Below, piece by piece: positions 1 to 5,503 of a stretch of 13,136 nucleotides of DNA; positions within the stretch are counted from its first letter, which is position 1, and every line of letters starts with the position of its first letter. The notes below the pieces were generated by a model. The model was not told the DNA's origin. It did not search any database and worked only from the letters and a program-made list of their open reading frames with translations. The DNA lies in the NCBI GenBank assembly GCA_025462785.1, contig JAOAPG010000157.1, positions 1 through 13,136 on the forward strand, given 5' to 3'. Both the position numbers and the translations under genes were made by a program. The stretch comes from Acidobacteriaceae bacterium (GTDB taxonomy: Bacteria > Acidobacteriota > Terriglobia > Terriglobales > Acidobacteriaceae).

Positions 1-45
1 TACGCGAGTGACGGTTCCGACTTCTTCAATGATTCCGGTGAACAT
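1..45 (-). CDS. ribE: Riboflavin synthase alpha chain, N-terminal fragment
   Basis: Only the first 15 codons are present, reading MFTGIIEEVGTVTRV from an ATG at 45-43; the gene leaves the window at base 1. The MFTGIIEE(V/L)G start is the hallmark N-terminus of the riboflavin synthase alpha chain, which dismutates two 6,7-dimethyl-8-ribityllumazine molecules to riboflavin in the cytoplasm. An AAAGG Shine-Dalgarno-like stretch lies about 4 nt upstream of the ATG. The gene follows asd on the same strand with no gap, and the open asd frame actually runs over this start, so the two are probably co-transcribed. The frame of ribE is also open for about 20 codons upstream of the ATG, but the family start motif and the ribosome binding site favour the ATG. 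Confidence 0.85.
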   Translation of the reverse strand, partial: MFTGIIEEVGTVTRV

Positions 46-1181
46 TGTGCCTTTCGAGCGCTGCTTGAAGCCCCAGCTGAGGATTTCTCTCGGATAATAT
101 TCAGCATTCGACGCAATGGTTCGGCTGCTCCCCACAGTAATTGATCGCCTACGGTGAAGGCGCCCAGGTATTCAGGTCCGAGTTTTAATTTATGAACTCG
201 GCCAATGGGAACTTCAAGATTCCCGGAAACCGCAGCAGGAGTTAAAGAGCGCAACGATGATTCTTTGTCATTGGGAATGAGTCGAACCCAGGAGTTGCTG
301 CTTGAAATGAGGTTTTCGATCTCGCGCAGCGGGATGTCCTTTTTCAGCTTGATGCAAAGCCCCTGGCTGTGGCAGCGCATGGTTCCAATTCGCACACAGA
401 TGCCGTCGACCGGAACTGGCGGATTGAGGCCGAGAATCTTATTCGTCTCGGCCATGCCTTTCCATTCTTCTTTCGTTTGGCCGTCCGGCATCTCTTTGTC
501 GATCCAGGGTAGAAGGCTGCCAGCCAACGGCGCACCGAATTCTTGTACCGGAAGGGAAGTCGACCGCTGGGCAGAAACCACCATCCGGTCTACCTCGAGT
601 GCGTTCTCGGACGGAGTTGCACGTGTCGAGTCGACGAGGTATCCCATCTGCTGCACCAGCTCCAGCATTTTGGCAGCTCCCGCACCGGACGCTGCCTGAT
701 AGGTCATTGTGGTGATCCACTCGACGAGCCCTGCCTTCAGCAGACCTGCCATCGCCATGAGCATCAAGCTGACGGTGCAGTTGCCGCCGATGAAGGCTCG
801 GATGCCTGAGTCGAGTCCTCTTTGAATCACGTCGCCGTTAACCGCATCGAGAATGATGATCGCATCCTTTTCCATGCGCAGCGTGGATGCGGCGTCGATC
901 CAGTATCCGTGCCAGCCATTTTTTCGCAGAGGGCCATAAACCTGCGAAGTGTACTCGCCTCCCTGGCAACTGATCAGAACGTCGCACGACGAGAGTTCAT
1001 CGAGGTCGTTTGCGTCTTTCAGGACGGCATGCGAGCCAGCCTCTTCCGGAGCTGTGCCGCCGGAATTCGAAGTGGAAAAGAAAACGGATTCGAGTCCATG
1101 GAAGTCGTTCTCCTCACGCATGCGCTGCATGAGAACGCTGCCAACCATGCCTCTCCAACCGATAAAGCCAACGCGTAACAA
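1..1181 (-). CDS. asd: Aspartate-semialdehyde dehydrogenase (E. coli-type), 3' end beyond window
   Basis: This enzyme reduces beta-aspartyl phosphate to aspartate semialdehyde with NADPH, the branch point to lysine/diaminopimelate, threonine and methionine. Translating the minus strand gives an uninterrupted protein close to E. coli Asd along its whole length. The N-terminus is VGFIGWRGMVGSVLMQRM (NADP-binding Rossmann loop). The catalytic cysteine is C135 in GGNCTVS, and the acid/base histidine lies in RCHSQ (about residue 271). The conserved ending FTVGDQLLWGAAEPLRRML is present. The start is the TTG at 1181-1179: it aligns with the family N-terminus and has AGAGGA (1191-1196) 9 nt upstream, and there is no in-frame ATG before it. 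Oddity: family homology ends near base 102, yet the frame stays open through at least 33 more codons to the window edge, overlapping ribE. A one-base shift would meet a TGA at 103-101. This is either a real long overlap or a small indel. Confidence 0.93.
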   Translation of the reverse strand, partial: MLRVGFIGWRGMVGSVLMQRMREENDFHGLESVFFSTSNSGGTAPEEAGSHAVLKDANDLDELSSCDVLISCQGGEYTSQVYGPLRKNGWHGYWIDAASTLRMEKDAIIILDAVNGDVIQRGLDSGIRAFIGGNCTVSLMLMAMAGLLKAGLVEWITTMTYQAASGAGAAKMLELVQQMGYLVDSTRATPSENALEVDRMVVSAQRSTSLPVQEFGAPLAGSLLPWIDKEMPDGQTKEEWKGMAETNKILGLNPPVPVDGICVRIGTMRCHSQGLCIKLKKDIPLREIENLISSSNSWVRLIPNDKESSLRSLTPAAVSGNLEVPIGRVHKLKLGPEYLGAFTVGDQLLWGAAEPLRRMLNIIREKSSAGASSSARKAQCSPESLKKSEPSLA

Positions 1182-1228
1182 TGTGTGAGTTCCTCTGAAG
1201 TAGTTTACTAGAAGCTAGTTTCTCGTGA

Positions 1229-1246
1229 ACGGGCGAGGCCGCCCGT
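1229..1246. repeat. Perfect 7-bp inverted repeat (hairpin)
   Basis: ACGGGCG and CGCCCGT are perfect reverse complements around a 4-nt AGGC loop, giving a GC-rich stem. There is no T-tract on either side, so it is not a standard intrinsic terminator. It sits about 50 bp upstream of the asd start and would form in the 5' leader or promoter region of asd on the minus strand. Confidence 0.6.
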
Positions 1247-1280
1247 AGCTGCATCGAGCGTCGTCCGCGAAGGAATAAAC

Positions 1281-1307
1281 CACAGGGGACACGGAGAACA
1301 CAGGGAA
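1281..1307. repeat. Three tandem 9-bp units, consensus CACRGRGRA
   Basis: The units are CACAGGGGA, CACGGAGAA and CACAGGGAA, directly abutting. The match is imperfect but strictly periodic at 9 nt. Similar purine-rich 'CACAGAGGA' tandems are familiar in non-coding DNA of several environmental phyla; that is recollection and was not searched here. Confidence 0.6.
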
Positions 1308-1362
1308 GACGCCGAAACCGGAGAGCCCAAAGCCTAGAGACTAAAGCCCGAAGCCTTGTTTT

Positions 1363-2826
1363 TTAATTCTCCGTCGGCTCTGGAACTTCTGGTGCGCGTG
1401 GTGCTTTCGGTTCCCTCGGCATCTTCGGGGGCTCTGGAGCCTCTGCAACTGCTGACCCTTTACGAATTTCGATTGTGCCATGCTCGTTGTTAAGGACGAG
1501 ACGAGGTCCACCGTTGCCTACAATCCCGTTCGCTGTAGCATGGTCGTCTCCGTTGTCGATCTTCAAGCCGCCAAAGTCGGATTGAATCTCTCCGTTGCGA
1601 GCTTGGGCGTTCACCTGGAATCCGGCCTTGTCGGGCAAGTGGACCTCAATATCGCCGTTGCGATTGTCCAATTGCATGCTGCCCAATTTGCTTACATCGA
1701 TTTCGATCCCACCATTCTCGTCTTGCAGGCGGACGTCGCCGGAGACTCCGGTTAAGTGCACATCTTTGGATCGGGTAGTCAGTCGCACAGGACCCGTAAT
1801 GTTAGTCGCCTGCAGATCGCCAGAATCAAGATTCAAGTCTCCATCAAGCTTGGAGAATTCCATGTTCGTACGTGACGATTTAAAAGTCACCGGCTTCGCG
1901 ATTTTCACCAGTTTGAGGCTCTCCATGAATTCGCCGTCGAGACGTACCGATCCTTTGATGTCTTCGAGGGACACGTCATTGGCTCGGCCTTGGACGGATA
2001 CATCCGAGCTGATCTGGGAAACTCGGGCTGAACTGTGATCCAGATTAAGGTTGGCTTTTCCATTTATATCGGCCAACGAAACCTCGCCGTGCCCATTTGT
2101 AATATCAACGTCTCCGTCACGGCCGGTCACATTGACGTCACCATGCCTGCTTGAGATCGCAACGGAGCCTTTGCGAGGGATCGCGATATCCAGGTCCGTT
2201 GTAACGCGATGCTCTCCCGCGCCCTGGGTATTGGCATTCACATTAACCATGTTGCCAGTCACGCTGATCTGCGGTTTTGTGCTGACATTCCATTTGTCAG
2301 CGTCGTTCTGATTTTGCGCATTGATGCGTTTGTGGACACTGACGTGAATTTGATTGTCGTCTGAACTGGTCACATTCACGGCGCCCCGTTCGCTCGTCAC
2401 GTGCAAGCTGCTTCCGGCAGGAAAGCTCTGGTCCAATTGGTCATCGAAACTGTAGCTGTGTCCGAAGAACTGGAAGTCTTCATCCCCTAACTGAATGTGG
2501 TCCCGGAGTTCGTCCCAGTTGACGCGGGATGCTTGCGTCGCGGCCAGACCGATTGCAATTAGGAAGATCACCAGGAACACTCCGCCTACACCTACGCCTG
2601 GGACCCGGGTTCCTTGCCGTTGGGCTTGCTGATACTCAACTAACTTAATCACTCCCCAGAGGATCAGGAGGAGCGGCCAGTAGTGAGCGAAGGTGTGAGC
2701 CAAAGGTCCCCAACTCAGCCTGCCCATTGTTCCCAACAGAAAGACAATTCCCAGGATGATGAGCACGACAGGGCCTGCAAAGGACCGCTGCGGCCGTAGC
2801 GGGGGAATGGGAGTAGGGCTAGCCAC
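1363..2826 (-). CDS. LiaF-TM / DUF4097-type beta-repeat membrane protein
   Basis: A 487-residue protein of unknown function, last gene of the sigma operon. Residues about 17-63 form two membrane segments around a WPLLLILWGVIKL motif, typical of the LiaI/LiaF-like transmembrane region (DUF5668). A third membrane segment lies at about 78-97. Residues about 135-455 are a long run of short beta-strand repeats (GDVNVTG, GDVDIT, GEVSL, GDIEVHL, GTIEIRKG) characteristic of DUF4097 'putative adhesin' solenoids. The tail from about 463 is rich in Pro, Glu and Lys. The start is GTG at 2826-2824: GAGG (2833-2836) lies 6 nt upstream and the gene overlaps its upstream neighbour by 8 nt, implying translational coupling. 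DUF4097/LiaF-family proteins occur in envelope-stress systems of Firmicutes; a similar role here is inferred. The beta region probably faces outside, but topology is not established. Confidence 0.82.
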   Translation of the reverse strand: MASPTPIPPLRPQRSFAGPVVLIILGIVFLLGTMGRLSWGPLAHTFAHYWPLLLILWGVIKLVEYQQAQRQGTRVPGVGVGGVFLVIFLIAIGLAATQASRVNWDELRDHIQLGDEDFQFFGHSYSFDDQLDQSFPAGSSLHVTSERGAVNVTSSDDNQIHVSVHKRINAQNQNDADKWNVSTKPQISVTGNMVNVNANTQGAGEHRVTTDLDIAIPRKGSVAISSRHGDVNVTGRDGDVDITNGHGEVSLADINGKANLNLDHSSARVSQISSDVSVQGRANDVSLEDIKGSVRLDGEFMESLKLVKIAKPVTFKSSRTNMEFSKLDGDLNLDSGDLQATNITGPVRLTTRSKDVHLTGVSGDVRLQDENGGIEIDVSKLGSMQLDNRNGDIEVHLPDKAGFQVNAQARNGEIQSDFGGLKIDNGDDHATANGIVGNGGPRLVLNNEHGTIEIRKGSAVAEAPEPPKMPREPKAPRAPEVPEPTEN

Positions 2827-3835
2827 GATTCACCTCACTCGAAGGCGGGGCGTCCGTTGGTACACCTGTGGTCGGCGGAACAAGTGGCGGTGGCCCGGGC
2901 GGGATGGTTTGGACCGGTGGCGGAGCATTGCGGTCGAGCAGCTTAACCACGCCAATCACCAGCAACAATAGGGGCCACGTCCGATCCCACCCTGGACCAT
3001 TGTAGCTTTCGAGCAGCGAGAGGACTCCGACCGTCATCAGTACTGCGGGTCCAATCAAGCCTCGCGTTCCATAGGGGCGGCCGTCTCGACGAAATCCCGT
3101 GGGGTTGCTAATTTTCCGGTAAAAAAGCCACGCTCCTAAACCGATGAGGATCAGCGGCCACAGGCGGTCAATGTTGAAGTACCACAGGTCGGTTGTGTGG
3201 AGGAGGAAAAGAAATCCCAATGCTATGAGGACCACAGCAGCGGTCGGCACCTTGCTGCTCGGAGCGGGGGGGGGCGTGTTCGCGAAAGAGGTCTGGCCAA
3301 CTGTTTCCGGTCTGATGGTCGCGCTTCTTTCATGAAAGATCTCGGTGGCTCCGAAGGCTTGAGCCAGGCCGAATGGGTCAGGAGGCGGCTGCCCCATGCG
3401 GATCGCGTGCGCTGATCGCACCGCATCGATGATCTGATAGACGTAGAAGAATGCGAGGCCAAGCCCCAGAATGGTGTTCAGGCCGCCATTGTGAATAAAA
3501 CTTTCGCCCCATACCAGCAAAGTGAAAGTCACAAGGTGTGCCAAGCCCTTTGCGTACTGTCCTGTGTACACAGCCCCTACACCGAAAGGGAAGAAGCCGG
3601 CAAGAATACCCGCTACGGCGGGATGTGGACCTGCGCCTGACATGGCTGGTGCTGGATTTTGGGGAGCAAATCCTGCAGGCTGCGGCGGTGTCACCGGATG
3701 TCCCATTCTTTCGGCAAGGCACTGCTCGCAATAGACAACTCCTTGCACTTCGCGAGTGCAAGACCCGCAAAGTGGTTTTCCGCAAGTCCGGCAGTACGCG
3801 ACTGCCGGATTATTGGGATGGTTGGCACAATTCAT
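2819..3835 (-). CDS. B-box zinc finger, TM2-like and double LiaF-TM membrane protein
   Basis: A 338-residue protein without a known function. Residues 1-45 form a B-box-like zinc finger (Cys3, His6, Cys15, Cys18, Cys23, Cys26, Cys36, Cys39). A Pro/Ala linker follows. Residues 71-146 hold a hydrophobic TM2-like block with GVGAVYTGQYAKG and YQIIDAVR. Two LiaF-like transmembrane modules follow at about 197-241 (RLWPLILIGLGAWLF) and 259-302 (RTWPLLLLVIGVVKLL), then a proline-rich tail. The ATG at 3835-3833 is preceded by a perfect AGGAGG (3841-3846) and overlaps the anti-sigma stop as ATGA; its own stop overlaps the next gene by 8 nt. The zinc finger likely mediates protein contacts on the cytoplasmic side. 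One inference is that it links the anti-sigma factor to the LiaF-like membrane part. A run of nine C on the coding strand lies in the linker near residues 187-191. Confidence 0.8.
   Translation of the reverse strand: MNCANHPNNPAVAYCRTCGKPLCGSCTREVQGVVYCEQCLAERMGHPVTPPQPAGFAPQNPAPAMSGAGPHPAVAGILAGFFPFGVGAVYTGQYAKGLAHLVTFTLLVWGESFIHNGGLNTILGLGLAFFYVYQIIDAVRSAHAIRMGQPPPDPFGLAQAFGATEIFHERSATIRPETVGQTSFANTPPPAPSSKVPTAAVVLIALGFLFLLHTTDLWYFNIDRLWPLILIGLGAWLFYRKISNPTGFRRDGRPYGTRGLIGPAVLMTVGVLSLLESYNGPGWDRTWPLLLLVIGVVKLLDRNAPPPVQTIPPGPPPLVPPTTGVPTDAPPSSEVNRG
3266..3274. repeat. Nine-base G/C homopolymer inside coding sequence
   Basis: Nine consecutive G on the plus strand, hence nine C on the coding strand of the B-box/LiaF-TM gene, within the TPPPAP linker. 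The frame is intact as given. A tract of this length is prone to slippage, either biological or in sequencing. Confidence 0.9.
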
Positions 3836-4608
3836 GAATACCTCCTGTTGGTGTCCATCGACATCACTACAGGCGGATCATTCGGGGAAGAAGCAAGCAT
3901 GGGCTGGTTCTCCCCCTGGCTGTAGTTGCGTTGCTGATTTTGCTCTTGATGCTCGCTGCTATTGTTCTTAGGGCTCTTACCTTTGTCTTGATCTTGCGGA
4001 GCTGGTTCAGCGGGCGTAGTGGCACGCTTGAACTCCCGCACTCGCGATTCAATTTCGTACACGAAGCGAATATTCTCGTAGTACTTCACCACTCTGCCGG
4101 AGGTCTCGTAGTACGTGCGCTTAATGGCGCTAGGCCGCAGATCGGCATGTCGCACATTGCTCAATTTCACCCCGGCCAAGCTGAGCGAAATGGAAAGCGA
4201 GAAAAAGGCCATTCCGAAGGACATTGCGAATCGCGGCTGGCGTGCCACAGCGATGACGGGACTAACCAGCGTTCCGGCCCACTCTTGCAAGCGATCGAAC
4301 CAGGTGTCTCCGACCGACGAAATCTGCCCGCCAGCTCTTGCGGCCGATGCCAAGCGGAAGCTGTCAATGCCGCTGGTCGCCACCAGAATGTTCTCCAGCA
4401 AATGAGGGGGTGCTTCAACCGGCTCCAAGGACTTCAAGTAGCGTCTGCCGGCCTCAGCTTCCGCCATGAGCGGTCCACAGACCGCACACGACCGTGAGTG
4501 AGACTGAAAGTTATCGAACTTCTGGCCGCTCAGATTTCCATCCAAAGCGTCGCTCAGGAGGGCATCGAATTCAGCGCATTGCATGCCGTTTTTGGGTTGG
4601 CCTGACAT
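3832..4608 (-). CDS. Zinc-binding transmembrane anti-sigma factor
   Basis: A 258-residue membrane protein expected to bind and silence the adjacent ECF sigma factor. The N-terminus carries the zinc anti-sigma (ZAS) signature: Cys11, then H37-x3-C41-x2-C44 (HSRSCAVC), in a helical cytoplasmic domain. Residues about 127-147 are a single membrane span (FGMAFFSLSISLSLAG). The remaining ~110 residues would be outside the membrane and end in a hydrophilic tail rich in Gln, Asn, Ser and Pro (about 199-258), with no recognised sensor domain. The ATG at 4608-4606 begins 1 nt after the sigma stop, and its TGA overlaps the next ATG (ATGA), so expression is coupled on both sides. Release could occur by proteolysis or conformational change; the sequence does not tell which. 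Family assignment is secure from the motif plus gene order; the inducing signal is unknown. Confidence 0.88.
   Translation of the reverse strand: MSGQPKNGMQCAEFDALLSDALDGNLSGQKFDNFQSHSRSCAVCGPLMAEAEAGRRYLKSLEPVEAPPHLLENILVATSGIDSFRLASAARAGGQISSVGDTWFDRLQEWAGTLVSPVIAVARQPRFAMSFGMAFFSLSISLSLAGVKLSNVRHADLRPSAIKRTYYETSGRVVKYYENIRFVYEIESRVREFKRATTPAEPAPQDQDKGKSPKNNSSEHQEQNQQRNYSQGENQPMLASSPNDPPVVMSMDTNRRYS
3841..3846 (-). promoter_or_regulatory. Perfect Shine-Dalgarno (AGGAGG) for the B-box/LiaF-TM gene
   Basis: AGGAGG on the minus strand lies 5 nt before the ATG at 3835-3833, inside the last codons of the anti-sigma gene. It confirms this start and, with the ATGA overlap, indicates strong coupled re-initiation. 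Confidence 0.85.
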
Positions 4609-4609
4609 A

Positions 4610-5209
4610 TTACATTACCTGCTTATATGTACGTTGTAGCAGGCGTGCAAGTTCCGCTCGCCCGCGGTTTATTCTGGATTTCACTGTGCCCTCCGGTACC
4701 TTCAATACCGTAGCAATTTCCTTGTAGTCCATGTCCTGCAAGTCCCGTAAAATGACCGCTTCCCGCAGTTCCGGGGATAGCTTCTGCAGCGCCCCATGAA
4801 CCGTTTGGCCGACCTCCCGGCTCTGCACCTGTGCATCCGGCGGCTGAGCTTTGTCCGGTATCCGTTCGCTTAGAGGCATGCCGTCTTCGTGCTCCGAGGC
4901 GGCCGTGTCGAGAGACTCCGTCATTCGATCCTGCTTACTCTTGCGGAAGTGGTCGACCAGTAGATTTCGCGTGATGGTAGTGACCCATGTCATGAACGCG
5001 CCACGTTCAAGATCGTAGGATTTCAGGGTGCGATACATCTTGATGAAGACTTCTTGCGTGAGATCTTGTGCGTCATCGGCGGAACCTACGAAGCGATAAC
5101 AGATGTTGTAGATGCGCCGGTGATATCGTTGCGCGATCTCCTCCCAGGCGGCCGCGTCGCCAGCAACACAGCGACGGACGAGCATGGCAGCCAGCTGGGC
5201 GTCTTCCAA
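4610..5209 (-). CDS. ECF-type RNA polymerase sigma factor
   Basis: A 199-residue group 4 (ECF) sigma factor that directs RNA polymerase to a specific regulon. Region 2 covers about residues 24-91, with DDAQDLTQEVFIKMYR (2.2, core binding) and FMTWVTTITRNLLVDHFRK (2.3/2.4, -10 melting and recognition). A polar linker spans about 92-135. Region 4 covers about 138-192, with LSPELREAVILRDLQDMDYKE and the helix-turn-helix VPEGTVKSRINRGR. Length is normal for the class. The start is the TTG at 5209-5207, supported by GGGGAG (5216-5221) 6 nt upstream; the next in-frame ATG (residue 9) lacks such a site and would remove conserved N-terminal residues. It is the first gene of the operon and is followed after 1 nt by its anti-sigma factor, so auto-regulation is likely by analogy. 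I could not identify a convincing ECF promoter upstream. Confidence 0.93.
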   Translation of the reverse strand: MEDAQLAAMLVRRCVAGDAAAWEEIAQRYHRRIYNICYRFVGSADDAQDLTQEVFIKMYRTLKSYDLERGAFMTWVTTITRNLLVDHFRKSKQDRMTESLDTAASEHEDGMPLSERIPDKAQPPDAQVQSREVGQTVHGALQKLSPELREAVILRDLQDMDYKEIATVLKVPEGTVKSRINRGRAELARLLQRTYKQVM

Positions 5210-5503
5210 CGATCACTCCCCGGAACTAGGTTTTGAGGCTTGTTGTTGCCGATTTCCAAGCCGGATCAGAGCTTTTGGACTGAGACCCCAAGCTCTATCC
5301 ACCGCACGTTATTCAGTAAACCGCACTTCAGCACACCCTATCCAGCACACAATGAGATACGTATTACCGGAACCAAAAGTTCTTGAACTAGAAATTAGGC
5401 ATTGTAGCAGTGAGCGGGAGAGCTCCGGATTCAAGCGCGTTTTCTTGGAATTTACCGAAGGCAAAATCCACCTTTTTCGCAAAAGCACTTGAGGGCTGTG
5501 GTA
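5210..5503. other. Divergent regulatory region between sigma operon and hybrid kinase
   Basis: No convincing gene is seen in this ~290-bp stretch; short open frames here have no recognisable protein features. It must hold the leftward promoter of the sigma operon and the rightward promoter of the kinase. Visible structures are ACCGCAC at 5301-5307 and 5320-5326, CAGCACAC at 5329-5336 and 5343-5350, and the dyad AGTTC-TT-GAACT at 5378-5389 next to GGAACC (5369-5374). No sigma-70 or ECF promoter with good spacing stood out. Confidence 0.55.
5329..5350. repeat. Direct repeat CAGCACAC, 14-nt period
   Basis: Two identical 8-mers start 14 nt apart, immediately after a second pair of direct repeats (ACCGCAC at 5301 and 5320). 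Their position in the middle of a divergent promoter region makes regulator-binding sites plausible, but the repeats are short. Confidence 0.45.

Larger units (their letters stand above)
1182..1362. other. Repeat-rich spacer between asd and the LiaF/DUF4097 gene
   Basis: No gene is seen here. Reading on the plus strand, it contains two small hairpins (ACTAG-AAG-CTAGT at 1207-1219 and ACGGGCG-AGGC-CGCCCGT at 1229-1246), three tandem 9-mers (1281-1307) and two near-identical 11-mers 21 nt apart (1324-1355). Any asd promoter should lie here. A weak minus-strand candidate is TTCACG, a 16-nt spacer, then TAAACT close to the start, but I would not rely on it. No hairpin followed by a T-run in the minus direction was found after the upstream gene's stop, so read-through from the sigma operon into asd cannot be excluded. 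Confidence 0.6.

Noticed and set aside
344..1188. Several short open frames on both strands over the asd region, suggesting a broken gene
   Set aside because: Reading the minus strand from the TTG at 1181 gives one uninterrupted Asd protein with all catalytic motifs; the short frames are shadows, caused by the non-ATG start and the missing stop.
1351..1366. T-run (1359-1364) after a GC-rich stretch as an intrinsic terminator
   Set aside because: The run is on the plus strand, while the flanking genes are on the minus strand, and the preceding repeats are direct, not inverted, so no stem forms.
5384..5410. TTGAAC followed by TAGCAG as a kinase promoter
   Set aside because: The -10 match is poor and the spacer is only 15 nt, so it was not annotated.
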